Source of the DNA: Aralia elata
Taxonomy: Eukaryota > Streptophyta > Magnoliopsida > Apiales > Araliaceae
Direction: 5' to 3'
Length of the DNA: 64,000 nucleotides
Assembly (NCBI GenBank): GCA_034770075.1
Contig: CM068387.1
Coordinates: 74,835,971-74,899,970 of the forward strand
Shown here: piece after piece, positions 20,178 through 32,195 of the stretch
How the letters are laid out: every line of letters begins with the position of its first letter
Position numbering within the stretch: position 1 is the first letter of the stretch
The notes under the pieces: model-generated
Seen by the model: only the letters and a program-made list of their open reading frames with translations
What the model was told of the DNA's origin: nothing
Databases searched by the model: none
Translations under genes and position numbers: made by a program

Positions 20178-21110
20178 TCATGTGTTCGGGATATCCTTTC
20201 CATCCATCTGTTGTAGTCTGTAGCTTCCCAATCCGAGTACCTCGATGACCCTGTACGGTCCTTCCCAAGTGGGCATCAACTTTCTAGTTTCCTGAGGTGT
20301 AGAAGCTTCGGCTTGCCGAAGGACTAGGTCCCCAATTTTGAATATCCTATTCTTGACGTTTTTGTTGAAGTGTCGAGCAGTACGTTGTTGATAAATTGCC
20401 AGTCTGAGAACTGCAGCGTCACGTTCTTCTTCCAACAAATTTAAGTTATCCCGAAGCCCCTCACTGTTGAGAATTTTGTCAAAGTTCTGGACTCGGGATG
20501 AGGGTATCCCAATCTCAATAGGTATCAAGGCTTCGGTCCCATAAGAAAGCTTGAAGGGTGTTTCGCCCGTTGTTGTCCGAGGAGTTGTCCGGTAGGCCCA
20601 GAGGACATGTATGAGCTCTTCGGGCCAAGCTCTCTTTGCTTCCTCAAGCCTTCGTTTTATACCATTCAGCAACAACCTGTTTGTCACTTCCACTTGTCCA
20701 TTTGCTTGAGGGTGGGCTACCGAGGTCCGATGATGTTGGATGTTAAGTTCTGTCAAGAAGCCTTCAAACTCTTTCCCCACGAACTGAAGACCGTTATCTG
20801 AGACTAGGACCTTCGGTATACCGAACCGATAAACCACCTGCTCTTTAAGGAACTGAAGGCATGTTTTCTCGGTAATCTTTGCCAGTGGTTTAGCCTCAAC
20901 CCATTTGGTGAAATAGTCGATTGCCACGACCACGAACTTCACTTGACCTTTGCCCTAAGGGAGTGGTCCGGGAAAATCTATCCCCTAAACTGCGAAAGGT
21001 ATTGGAGATAGTATAGGTGTAAGCTCCTCGGGAGGTTGGTGATGTACCGAAGCAAATAGTTGACACTTATGACATTTTTTGACGAAATCTTTGGCGTCCT
21101 GAAGTTTGGT
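20178..21110 (-). pseudogene. Gypsy integrase (zinc finger plus DDE core)
   Basis: The frame open from 20942 encodes an integrase core: D in V-A-I-D-Y-F-T-K-W-V-E-A near the start, then S-D-N-G-x-Q-F about 40 residues on (second Asp), then H-P-Q-A-N-G-Q-V-E-V about 35 residues later (catalytic Glu), and a C-terminal G-D-L-V-L-R and G-P-Y-R-V module. Upstream on the same strand (about 20945-21110) are the C-H-K-C-Q part of the HHCC zinc finger and a stop codon splitting it from the core. It would catalyse strand transfer of the retrotransposon cDNA. Reading continues past 20178 without an obvious terminus in frame. RT and RNase H, which should precede it, are absent. Confidence 0.9.
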
Positions 21111-21138
21111 CGGCCAAAAATATCCTTGTCTTAATATC

Positions 21139-21579
21139 TTATGTGCCAATGTCTTTGCTCCTACATGATCTCCACAGATTCCTTCCAGGGCTTCGTCGGG
21201 AACCTTCGCGACGGTCTCTTCTTGATGGTGGTCGGGCTCGCTTTCTTAGATCCCTGGTATAGATAAATTCGGATTGGACCAGATTGTCGTCTCGATACCA
21301 CCTATGGGGTAGGTCGTCTCTTCGTCGGTGGGATGTTGAGCGGGAGGCCGAGCCTTTCTCGCTCAACAGATTTTGCCCAGCCTCATTCAGTTCCATGTAT
21401 TGTTTATCAAGCTCTTCTTGCTGGAGATCGAGAGCCTTTTTCCGGTCAAGAATCTGTTGGAGGCGCTGCTCCCTTTCTACCACCGTCTCACGGCGTGATC
21501 GAGACTGGGTCGGTCCTTGTTGATCGTGGTGGCTTCGCTGTGATCGTGAAGTCGCCATGTGAATTGTCTTGGTTAACAA
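21139..21579 (-). pseudogene. Gag N-terminal remnant of the Tat element
   Basis: The frame starts about 40 bp inside the 5' LTR, just after the primer site. It is rich in Arg, Ser, Gln and Glu, with a helical L-Q-Q-I-L-D-R-K-K-A-L-D-L segment around residues 40-65, as in gag leader regions of Tat elements. It ends abruptly where sequence coding for the integrase zinc finger begins, marking the junction of a multi-kilobase internal deletion. Confidence 0.65.
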
Positions 21580-21616
21580 TAAAGATCACTACTAAAGGCC
21601 CTCCTTCTAGCGCCAA

Positions 21617-22056
21617 TGTTAACGCTTGATTCTGTCCGCGCGTCCAATCAACTCGCCGGACGTGTACCTGCACAAAAGTCCCAACGGCTTGGGCCGTTTG
21701 TGGACTCCTCCGGTGTAAGAGTAAGTGATAGGTTCAAGATATGTCAACAATGGAGGTCAAATATTTAGTAGGGTAAAGTATCTCGTACCTTGCCTTCATT
21801 GTTATTTGGGTATTTATAGGATCCTTGGCTACTTACTACCCCTATTAGGAGTGTTCTGCTTAGAATCCTTATCGGACCCGAATTTGCCTTGATCTAATAG
21901 AAGTATTATCCAGTAAAGAACCAAAAGGGCTTAGAACCCTTATCCAAGCCTTTTCGGACTAGAGAATCCTCTTGTAACTCGCTGAGCATGATGGGCCTTT
22001 GGGCCAAACCCAAGATGGGGAGCCCGATTAGGCCGATGAGGATATATATCCGAACA
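21617..22056 (-). repeat. 5' LTR (right copy)
   Basis: About 440 bp, aligning end to end with 16433-16862. On the minus strand it starts TGTTCGGATATATATCC and ends GTTAACA, then one T and the primer-binding site. Confidence 0.92.
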
Positions 22057-22061
22057 ATAAT

Positions 22062-22391
22062 AGAATTATAGATTACTCTATAAAACAAAATGATCGTCAA
22101 CAAGTCTTGAAACAGAAATGGAGCATCAAAACTTTAACTAAATGGGGTGTAATTAGGTCATTCTAATTTGATTTAAGATGCAAGAGTAGAGGGTTAATTA
22201 TTGCGATACTGGTGTTGATGCTTTCAATGTAAGTACTCCTATGCAAAATTAGCAGCCATAGTCCGAGTACAGTAACGACCTAGACTCACCACAAGCCAGA
22301 TCAAGATTCAATTCCTTGTCTTAAAAGTATCAATTTAGATCATCTTGGCTTATCATAGGTCAAAATTATCCAAATATATAATTTTATACAA

Positions 22392-22450
<59 letters not shown>

Positions 22451-23089
22451 GTGTTGTATATTTATTTATTATATCGAATTATCGATGAGATACTTGAAGA
22501 CTTCTGTTTTATTGTTTATATCGGTTGATTGATTTAGGACAAGTGTTTAATTGTTTATATTAACTTATATGACACAGAATATTTGCTCAGAATTTTATTT
22601 GATAATTTGATTGTGGTCCTTCAATACTTGATTTTGATCATTTTATTTTATTTTTTAATTTTATAGTAACTGTTTATCATTTTAAAACATTTTTTTAATA
22701 CTTCAAACTTTTCCCCCTTAAGAAAATTTCTACGTCCGCCATTGGTTCAGATTTCATTTAGAAAAAACTTTTAAGTTTACAATTTTAAGGATATTTTCTC
22801 TAAAAGCTGTATTAACCCATATCCTGAATATTGACTCGACTTGGAGCAATCATATATATTGTATTTCTATGAAGTCTTTGCTATCAAATTTCTTTTATGA
22901 TGGGGTTCATTTATGCTAGAAATTAAGACCAATTAAGCATGCTTTTCAATATGTACAAACAAAGAATAAATTTTAGTATTAAAGGAGTCATAAGTAGCAG
23001 TTGGTACAACCAACCCTAAAAACTTAAAGATACAACAACCCCTACCTGTAGAATATTTACAACAATTTCGGTCAAACTTTCTATTGGAA
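22062..23089. other. Intergenic, with compound microsatellite
   Basis: No gene seen. A (AT)n(GT)n tract divides it. The remainder is AT-rich unique-looking sequence. Confidence 0.45.
22392..22449. repeat. (AT)n(GT)n compound microsatellite
   Basis: About twelve AT units pass directly into about seventeen GT units, ending in GTTGTGTTG. Confidence 0.92.
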
Positions 23090-23097
23090 GTTAGAGT

Positions 23098-23624
23098 TAG
23101 GGTTAGCAATTTTTATTTTTTTAACGTGATACGGTAACCCGATACAAACACGACAAAAAAATCGAGAAAAAACGTTGAGTATAAACAGTTTTTGTGTCAT
23201 AAACAGGTCGACACATTCAACACAGAATTTAAATGGGTCAAACACGTATAATTAATAGGTTGACATGTTTAACACGATTAGACACGTTTGTTTAAAATAA
23301 TTTGAAAATAAATATGATATAACGTTATAATTTACCTTAAATATTGAGTTTTATTTTTTTTAGTTACTTTTCTAATGTTATATTGCATTTTGTTAAATAT
23401 AAATTTTTTAATGAATCAATTACATTATTATTCAATAAATAAGTGAAAATTTTAATTTATGTACTAAACGTGTTAAAAGAGTTGACACATTTAACACGAT
23501 CAATAAATAGATTAGTGTTTGTATTGAGTAATTAAACTGGTAGTGTTAGTGTTTACCTATTAAGTATAATACCTATAACTTGATAGACACTAATTTTCTT
23601 AACATGACACAATTGTCGTCCCTA
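23098..23624. mobile_element. hAT-like non-autonomous element with target duplication
   Basis: Ends TAGGGTTAGCAATT and AATTGTCGTCCCTA are imperfect inverted repeats. The flanking 8-mers GTTAGAGT (23090-23097) and GTTAGAAC (23625-23632) match at six of eight positions, the 8-bp duplication length of hAT elements. The interior has repeated ACACGTTT/AACACG words and no ORF. Confidence 0.72.
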
Positions 23625-23632
23625 GTTAGAAC

Positions 23633-25220
23633 TAGTTTTACTAGGTTTATACTATTTAATTATTTGATAATTTTTGATGTGTTCATTAAATTTTTGTAAA
23701 AATTAAAATCTCTGATTTTTTTTTAATGATTTTTAATATTACTTTTGTTCTAAAATATAATACCACTTTTCATCGTAATATATTAACTAAGTAATTTTAT
23801 ATTTTGGAAGCTAGCTAGGAAGGTGGTATGTTAATATGTAGTTGTAGATTTGTTTAATTGACTCTCCAAGTGGCTTTTTCTCAATTCCATATAAATTAAA
23901 GCTTTTGACATGTAATAAGTTTACTTTCAACAAACAGGATTACAACACACTCCCTCCGTTATAGCTAGCTTGATGACAGCTACGCACACATATGTGGATA
24001 TTTTTTTATCGTTATATATAATAATTTATATTAAATTATAATTTAATTGTGTGACATATTAAAAAATTATAATAATAAATTTAAAAATATTATATTATCT
24101 TATACTAATATTACTAAAAAGTGAATTCTTTAATAAAATAAAAAATTAATAAATTAGACTCTTATTATAAAACCGAAGAAGCATTTAATCCCATAGAACT
24201 TGAGACTAAAATTATTTATAAAACTTTTTCCTTAAAAAAATAATAAAAAGAAGAAGAAAGAAAGTTGCAACACACATATAGCACGCAGTAGCCAAGAGCA
24301 CATAATCAGTCTACGTTGCCTTGCGCGTGGGCCAGTAATATTATAGAATAATCAGAGTGTTATAATTATCAAATGATTTTATATTTTGGTGTCATGCTCC
24401 TTGGGCCATCTATACTTGACAACACAGATGAAATCCATGGCCTACGTACTGGTAACTAATAATAATTAATTGAAGGACAGGAGTAATCTCATCACTCTAC
24501 GAAGAATCACACCCCATTGCTACTAAAGCTGAAAGACCACATTTGATTTCATGTTTTACTTTTGTAGCCTGAAAAATCAAAAGAATTTTTTAAAAACACA
24601 AATTGGACATTTAGTACACGTTTGATTACTTAGTGTTTACGGCGTTTGAAACGTGAATAAAAATTTTTATTCATAGGAGAGAGTGAATGCTAGCTTATTG
24701 AAAAACTTGGAAATTTGGAATCACTTTCGGATATGGGGGAAAATTAGATAGAGAATTTCGAATACCAGAACCTTCAATTCATTTAATCAATGTTATTGGT
24801 AACTTGTATAGTTTACATTCTTTGACCCTACCCATGAAATTACCATTAATAGGTCTTTCACGATGAGATCTATCTATAAAGTAACGGTATTTAATTATAA
24901 AATTGCTGCAAATGTTGGTAGTCGAACAAACTGTATTGATCAATTAAACCCATGATCAAATAGATCATTGCTATTAATGGGGGGAGGCGAATCAATCTTC
25001 CGTCTGAGACTTCAAAGAGAAACTACAGGTGATTAAACTAAAAAAATTTATCCTTATATTTTTTCCATACCAAATTATTTCACATTGAATACTCTACAAT
25101 ATTACAAAGACAAAGTACTACATTTTAAATTATATTATAAATAATCATCCATGCAAATAACACATACATGGTCATACTGACCTATAATAATAATAGTAAT
25201 ACTGGAAATGTGCCTTTTCC
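23633..25220. other. Intergenic, no gene
   Basis: Read on both strands; no coding exon or RNA supported. It includes the 3' flank of the CLE gene (25100-25220, AT-rich). Confidence 0.45.
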
Positions 25221-25505
25221 TTACTTGTTGGACTCGGGATTTGGACCGCTAGGGACTTCATGCGCCGCTGCCTGAAACTGTCCATTTCTTGTACTGGTGG
25301 TGGTGGTGGTGCTCATCTCATTTTTTTCCGGACGAAAATTGCTGGTGGATTTCTCTGTAAGGATTCGAGATGCTGATTTTGAGGAAGCCATTGATATGGT
25401 CGACACGTCTAGAGGACGACCTAAGAGAGATATAATCAAGATTAGGGCAAGAAAGAGCAAGAGAGCTAGTGAGGACTTTTTAGAGATTTCACAAACTGTA
25501 GCCAT
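25221..25505 (-). CDS. CLE peptide precursor, TDIF (CLE41/44) type
   Basis: An intronless 94-codon frame with the three-part layout of CLE precursors. Residues 1-11 are a short basic lead. Residues about 12-28 (LALLLFLALILIISLLG) are a hydrophobic signal or anchor. The middle is variable and Ser/Thr-rich, including a run of five Thr. At the extreme C-terminus is the 12-residue CLE motif H-E-V-P-S-G-P-N-P-E-S-N followed by one Lys and the stop. Nine of the first nine residues and the last two match TDIF, the xylem-differentiation inhibitor peptide from CLE41/CLE44 perceived by the PXY/TDR receptor kinase. Position 10 is Glu where TDIF has Ile. Precursor length and the N-F-R-P element before the variable part also fit CLE41-type proteins. 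The peptide would be secreted, cleaved and hydroxylated on Pro. No pseudogene marks are seen. Confidence 0.85.
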   Translation of the reverse strand: MATVCEISKKSSLALLLFLALILIISLLGRPLDVSTISMASSKSASRILTEKSTSNFRPEKNEMSTTTTTSTRNGQFQAAAHEVPSGPNPESNK

Positions 25506-27371
25506 GAAATTGGAACCAAGAATCCACCCCCCCAGTGAGCCTCAAGAGATTAATATCCATGAACCAGTTGGGCAATCAAGTTTAATTTTAGCAACACTTA
25601 AGAAGGAAAAATGAGACTTAAATTTTAGACCATATTTGGTATGATATTGATATTGATATTATGATATGTGAATCACCAACAAGGAAGTAGGTATATATGA
25701 ACATTCTGTGACCTAGCTAGTGTTAAATTAATTACCATTTTGCCTCTCTTTTTATCATTAAACTACAAGGATACCCTCGTCTAGAATTGACTAGTGATTT
25801 TACAGGTTCACATTTTTCTACGCTTTCAGACTACGTAGCTCCAAGTCTTCCGCAATTTAAAAGATGAATAATTATTGGAGTATTTTTTTAAAGAAAAAAG
25901 TAGAGAAATTTTCTAACAAGAAAAAACCAAATAGAAGCATATGGTCCATGTGGTTAAGAGTATATAGCATATGTCATCAACTATATGCCACCCCACTTGG
26001 TTTGAGAAATGTCGAGGAAAAGGAAGAAAGGTTAATTTTATGCTTGGAACTTGGAAAACTAGGTGAAAAAGAAGAAGGAAAAAAAAAAGAAAGAGAGAGA
26101 GAAAGAGAGAGCTTGCTTAACCATCCATGATCCATTAATTAAGAAAGCACATTTCAACATTGTTCTTGATGTTAGTTTTTCTTTAAAGAAAAAGTACAGA
26201 TAATTAGACTTAGGTTTATTTAAGATTTTCTAAATATATATTTGCTTTCTTTTTTCTTTTCTTTTATGTTGGGATTGACTCATACTTCGGTGGGTTCCGA
26301 CCAATACTCAATGTGATAGGGTAGTCGGGGATCTCGCTTGCCGGTGAACGGGTAAGGGTTGTAAGGGGGGCAGCGCCCCCTGAAAGCCAAATGACATGTG
26401 TATTAGGGCTTGGAGATTTATTAGTAGTCCAGTCTTGAATTTTACTAATATTTTGAGTCTCACGGGCTTGAGCCAATGTTATAGCAGCTAGACTTTTTTA
26501 GTTACTATATAAATATTATTTGATGTGTTGATCATTGTAGATTGTGTGATGCACATGAATACATCAGATAAACATGACTGACCACAATTTGGTGAACATG
26601 GATAATTTCGTATTTTTTTTTCCGTTCTTCTTTAATTTTTATGTGATTGTTTGTGATATCCGATCTTAAATCTAACATTTTCTTCCGTATTTTTCAAATT
26701 TCATACCTACCATAATTTTGGACCTCTTAATAGAATTGGTTTTGGACCTCTAAATTTGATATTATTGGAGTATACAATATAATAGATAAAAAGAATTGAA
26801 TGTCATATTGACAAAACCCCAAGAATACATATACACTTAACTGGCTAATATGGTCATTTGAGAAATAAAGAGAGAATCAATAAAGATAAAGTAGATGATA
26901 TAGAGTATGTAGAAAAAAGAGGTATTCGAATGGAAGTGGACTTTTCCTGTTTGGCTTCTTGTATATTAATAAGAAATATCCCTTTCATTTGACTTGGACA
27001 ACCCTTGAAAATTAAATTACATATAGATGATGTACGTAGGCCTTTTATCATATTATATATCATAGATAAATAATACATAGATCATTGAGCCAAAAAGCTT
27101 GGCATTCAATCTTTGTCACTGAATTTCTGATTGTGAAATTCCATGGCTAGCTTGCCCCCATGATTGGTTGCATGTGTCCCCACAACCTTGATAACCTGCT
27201 CGCTCAAGAGATATATGCTCATGGCATGCACCTCCGTGTTCTATTTGGATTTGTCTAATGAATTATTATTTCAATTGGGCTGTATATCTTTTTTATTTTT
27301 TTTTTTATTCAAGAAACATTTTGCTAGATCATGCTAACGTAATTTTTGCTTCAATTATACGCATAATTGTG

Positions 27372-27372
<1 letters not shown>

Positions 27373-27421
<49 letters not shown>

Positions 27422-27434
27422 GTGTGTGTGTGTA
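27373..27434. repeat. (AT)n(GT)n compound microsatellite
   Basis: About twenty-two AT units, an interruption (TTATATG), then about seven GT units. Confidence 0.92.
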
Positions 27435-27877
27435 TAGGACATGGACACATCCATTCGGAAGGTGTGATTATATTATATATTTATATATGTAAACTGTGGA
27501 GTGTGATTTGATGATCCGAGTTGATTATAATTTTAAAACAACGAATTGAACTTTCATCTAGACTCAACACTCGTACCAAATTGTTCCCCTCAACTTATGG
27601 TTATAGGATGATTTTTCAATTTTTTCGATTGATTTGTGAGATAATTGAAGCTCAGTTAATTGGCTTCATAATTGAGTCATTAATTAAGAAACTTATCAGT
27701 TGAAATTAGCTATACATCAAGCAACTCACAATATAAAAATATTCATTTTATTTTAATATAAAAGTGTCATTTGACTTTTAATTGTTTTCATGCGTTATTA
27801 GGCTTTGCCTAACCATCCTGTTTAAATTTTAGAATGTAAAATTTATCTAAACATTATCTTTGTAAATTTTAAAACAT

Positions 27878-27880
<3 letters not shown>

Positions 27881-27919
<39 letters not shown>
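27881..27919. repeat. (AT)n microsatellite
   Basis: About nineteen AT units. Confidence 0.92.
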
Positions 27920-27920
<1 letters not shown>

Positions 27921-28086
27921 CTAATTAATTAATTCGTTCATTCACTGATGACCAAGAAATTAATGAATAATATGAAGGGTATCACCATATATTAATGAAT
28001 TTGAACATTATTAGACTTAAGTAAAGTTGAGAAACATTGTGAATGTTTTTTGTTAAAATTCATAAATTATCTTTAATTACAATGTA

Positions 28087-28345
28087 CTCCATCCGTTCCA
28101 TATTATTTGATCATTGTTGACTTTTTAAAATCAACTTAAGAGATTTTTAAACTCAAAATTGACATAGATATATTCTTTTAATTTTAATCAATACTGATGA
28201 ATATTATAAACTATCTAAAAGTATTACTCATTGTAAATTTTATTGTTTCATAATTTTTAACGAGTCATCTCAATTTTGAATTTAAAAATATCTTAAATTG
28301 ATTTTCAAAAGTCAATAATGATCATATAATTTAAAACGGAGAAAG
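28087..28345. mobile_element. Stowaway-like MITE
   Basis: Left end CTCCATCCGTTCCATATTAT and right end ATAATTTAAAACGGAGAAAG are inverted, with TA outside both ends. Inner inverted words are ATTGTTGACTTTT and AAAAGTCAATAAT. No coding capacity. Confidence 0.8.
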
Positions 28346-28616
28346 TATTTAAAATTTTATAAATTGAATTTTTAAAGAGTTAGATGCATCCCTAATTAAT
28401 TTTGCACCGGAGAAGGATAATTACTCTATTTAAGCTGTGGGATTTAATGTCATAGACTTTTCCCTTTCCCATTAAATTCTTTCTAGGAGTACATATTTAT
28501 ATCGACATATTAATTTAACACCATTTATGAAGGATTTAATGATCCGTAAGATCAGTGACAACTATCTTATCAAAATCTGTGTAACATTATAAATAAGTGA
28601 ACTCATGTACCAACCC

Positions 28617-28660
28617 ATTGAATTTTAAAATTTAAATTTTAAAATTTAAAATTCAATTAG
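28617..28660. repeat. Near-perfect AT palindrome (about 40 bp)
   Basis: The sequence TTGAATTTTAAAATTT, a short centre, then AAATTTAAAATTCAA reads almost the same on both strands and could extrude as a cruciform. It is not tied to a gene. Confidence 0.8.
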
Positions 28661-29067
28661 ATGTCGTGTTGATGAGTATATTAATAAAGTTTATTGCCTA
28701 AAGTCAAGATCTCATTTGATGTTTGGGGAGTATTTCTTTTCCCCTATTCTAAACCTAGCTTGATTAAGAAGGAATTATATCATAACTAGCCGAAAATTAC
28801 ATGGCAATATCTTCTTTGTTTGAAAATGACTAAAGAAAACCCTAAATATTTAGCAAGCGCAATTAACGCATGGATGCTTGTGGTACTCGTGGGATGATTA
28901 TGTATTTGCATGACAAGAACCCTTCACACTGGACTGCATTTAATTTCAAGTAAATCTTTCTCTTACAACAGCCGACACAAACTGTCTTTTTCCTCCTTTT
29001 CTTAAATCACAATCATGCTTTTAATTTCCTTATTAGTGTGTTGATTGCTTCAAAATAAATAATGCTA

Positions 29068-29479
29068 CTCTCTCCATCCCAAATTATCGAATTTTTGTTG
29101 TATCAAAATAATTGCATTTTATTTTTTCTAGACCGTTAAAATGGTTATATTACAAATTTACTATTTTTATTTATTCTTTCTCCTCATAAATTGTATAATT
29201 CTCAAATATGGAGAAGATAAAATTAAGGTTTTTACTTCATTAAAATGTTGAGTTTATTTCTACCTATAAAAAAAGAGTTGTATATATGGGGATAATTTAT
29301 TATGCAACGATTCCAAAAGGCTCTTGTTCCAAAAATACAATTATGTGAGTGCTAAGTTTTGATGAGTAATTTTAAGTATGTGTATAATTGTACTTTTAAC
29401 AATAAAATTGGCATAATAATTGCATTTATTAGTAAGTGTGCAACTGGTTAAAAATGTAGATAATTTGAGATGGAGGAAG
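29068..29479. mobile_element. Stowaway-like MITE, diverged
   Basis: Left end CTCTCTCCATCCCAAATTAT and right end ATAATTTGAGATGGAGGAAG are inverted repeats flanked by TA. At about 410 bp it is long for the class and its middle is diverged. Confidence 0.65.
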
Positions 29480-30755
29480 TAAAATATAATACAAAATATT
29501 AGTATATATTATGAGTTTGTTCAGCTACTAGCATTTACGCTGGTAGCATTTGCTTGCATTTGAGGCACAAATATTGTGTCTATGAGTTAAATAAACTGCA
29601 TTTAAAATAAATTGTTTAGTAGACGAACAAGATTTTCAAGTGTGCTTAAACTTTTAAACGCTATAAACACATCAAACCATGAGTAACCAAACATACACTA
29701 TATATGATAGTAGTTAATTTTTACCGGACTCACCCATCTATAATGAAACATCAATTAAATAACAATTTGACACCTTATTTTGTATCATTTTTTTCATAAA
29801 TATTTTGTTATCATAAATGTCTTTTTATGCTTATTAAAAACAACAACAAAATTACTTTCTATAAACAAATTCGAATGTTTCATTTTAATGCATTACAAGC
29901 AGTCATACACACAAATTAAGTATGCATGAAAGATAGACATACTTTTGTAGAAGGAAAAAAATTCGTTTCTTTGTAAAAAGTTATTCATATGACCATATTT
30001 TCTGCAAGTGATCCAAACAAAATCCCCTAAATTATAGTATTTAATTTAAAGGGGCACAACCGGAAGTGGTCTCTTGATTTAATTTTAAAAAAGAATAAAA
30101 GGGTCTGAGTTTGAAGATATTAGAAGAATAATGGCAGAACATTCTCAACTTAGCTCAACTATGCATTTAATCCCACTTAAAGTAGTCGGGGGTAGAGTCA
30201 TGATCATTGAATTATTATTAATACTCTCTTTATTTTAAAATTAGAGATATATTTTTTTAATCAATTTCAAAATTATAGCTAAAGTATATTAAGTGACATA
30301 ATATCTTAATTTGTCATTATTTTCTTATAGTTAAAGCATCACATGACCACCACTACTCATTTTTAGCTAATATTAAGAGTACGATTCATTTGAGAACATA
30401 AAATTATACTTAAAAGTCGTTTTAAAAATATATTTTTACGGAATATTAAAAATAAAAAGACGAAAGAATCAGTTTCATACCTACAAAAGAAAATTTTCTC
30501 AAAAATTTAAGAAGATAACTTGCCTTTTCTTGATCCCAATACTAATCTAGCCCCGGCAAAAAGTAACCCTTGAACTGTTGAACAGCAACAACATTTCATT
30601 TTTAATTATGTGTAACTTTTAGGCCTACTGATATACAAATTAAATGGCTTGAAGTTAGACACTTCAACATTGAAGATTTAATCTGTTAAATCTGCTCATA
30701 TATATTTGTGCAAGAAACTAGAATTAATGTGAAAGCCCTACTGCCCTCTCCATGG

Positions 30756-30803
<48 letters not shown>
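30756..30803. repeat. (AT)n(GT)n compound microsatellite
   Basis: About eight AT units followed by about sixteen GT units. Confidence 0.92.
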
Positions 30804-30804
<1 letters not shown>

Positions 30805-32011
30805 TGTGAGAGTTTGCATGCCTTTACATAGGTGGAACAGATGAAGACAGGTGCCAAATGATCAGATCAGCTTGATTACTTCTTTATGTCTATTGCCATT
30901 CGATGCAACAACGTCGGATGAAAATCCCAAATGAAAATTAATTCCAACTGATTTTTACTTTGTTTACATTTTAAAATTTGTCAAAAATTAAATATAGTTT
31001 TTTTACAACAATTTTTTCCTTACCCTAAATTAAAGTTTCAACAATTAATATAAAAAAATTTAAAAAAAAGGAGATTCAATTTACGAAATAACAATTTCGT
31101 TAAAAGGTTACTCAATAATCTCGCTTTGTAGGTTGCAGTACTTCGTATCTATAGATTCTATACAACTATATACTTTTTTAACCATTTATATACAGGTACA
31201 TGCATGTGACTACTAACATTTTAAAACTTGGAAATGGCAAGGAATAGAGAGGACCTTTTTAAAATAAAAAAAGAAGAAGAAAGAAAAAAAAGAAGTTTCA
31301 ACATAGAGAGATTAGTGAGTGCTTACTTAAGATAAGTTAGGTTAATTATAGTGTTAATTAACCTTGATTAGTAGTGGACCAGCTGTGGTACTGTGTGAGC
31401 ATCATAACTAGCCAAATTTGCAAACACTTGGCTCACCTTAATTAGGAGCTAATTAACATCTAGCACCAACCAGGCTACGACTTGGTTTGGAAGATAAAAC
31501 AAAATATAAAGAAGAGATTAAATTTGTAAGATTGAGATCCTCTATTTATGCACAAGCAAGAAGGTGATGAGTGAGAAGAAAAGGAAGGGATCAGATTCAA
31601 AGAGAAAACTATAAGAAAATACTAGAAGAAGTCTTGGGGGTTTTTTCTCAAGTATTTTTACTGACATATGAGAGGTAGAAAACTCTAATTTTCTTTTGAA
31701 TTATTATTCTTACTTTTTCTTTTTCAAAATTTAATATTATTATTCATTTTTTAAAATCAACTAAAAATATTTTCAAATTCAAAATTGGCATGATGAATTC
31801 TTTTAATTTTAGTTAATACAATAATAAATATCGTAAATTATCTCAAAAGTACTACTCATTGTAAGATTTTTTTTGCTCATAATCTTTAATGAATCATCTC
31901 AAAATATTTTGAGTTTGAAAATATATCATTAACTTTCAAAAGTCAATAATAATCTTATAATTTAGAAAATAAAGACTATTATTTAGTTTGGTAAAGTTAT
32001 TCATGCCTACA

Positions 32012-32051
<40 letters not shown>
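32012..32051. repeat. (GT)n(AT)n compound microsatellite
   Basis: About eight GT units followed by about twelve TA units, about 130 bp left of the CACTA element. Confidence 0.92.
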
Positions 32052-32052
<1 letters not shown>

Positions 32053-32195
32053 AATACCTACAACTAAATGTACGACACTTAATTAAATTTTAATTTGAAA
32101 CTCGGTGAGTTGACTTGGTTGTTACATGAATCTATTCATTCATAAATTTTAATAGTCAGTGAGTTAACTCGATTGGTACACACTACAACAGAACA

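Larger units (their letters stand above)
16433..22056 (-). mobile_element. Ty3/gypsy (Tat-type) LTR retrotransposon, internally deleted
   Basis: Two similar LTRs bound the element, and an exact 5-bp target duplication (ATAAT at 16428-16432 and 22057-22061) flanks it. Orientation is minus: the 5' LTR is on the right. Next to it is a primer site (reverse strand of 21600-21615, TGGCGCTAGAAGGAGG) and next to the left LTR a polypurine tract (reverse strand of 16863-16880, GGGGAGTAGGGGGCAA). Inside are a gag N-terminal remnant and an integrase, while protease, reverse transcriptase and RNase H are missing. Between integrase and 3' LTR lies a long antisense ORF region, typical of the Tat lineage. 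It is therefore non-autonomous. The intact ends suggest it moved after or despite the loss, or that the deletion is later. Confidence 0.93.
25506..28086. other. Upstream region of the CLE gene, intergenic
   Basis: No second gene supported. At 26090-26110 there is a GA-rich tract. At 26271-26480 there is a distinctly GC-richer block (GGGGGGCAGCGCCCCCTG palindrome at about 26366-26383) that resembles LTR-type sequence of plant retrotransposons but has no partner. The frame at 25864-26130 is Lys/Glu low complexity and not believed. Confidence 0.4.
29480..32180. other. Intergenic, no gene
   Basis: Contains two compound microsatellites and degenerate MITE-like stretches (30223-30470, 31700-31975) without clear paired ends. 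The segment 31380-31640 is less AT-rich and purine-rich but shows no reading frame. Confidence 0.4.

Noticed and set aside
25297..25614. 105-codon plus-strand frame over the CLE gene
   Set aside because: Shadow of the CLE coding region on the other strand; no motif.
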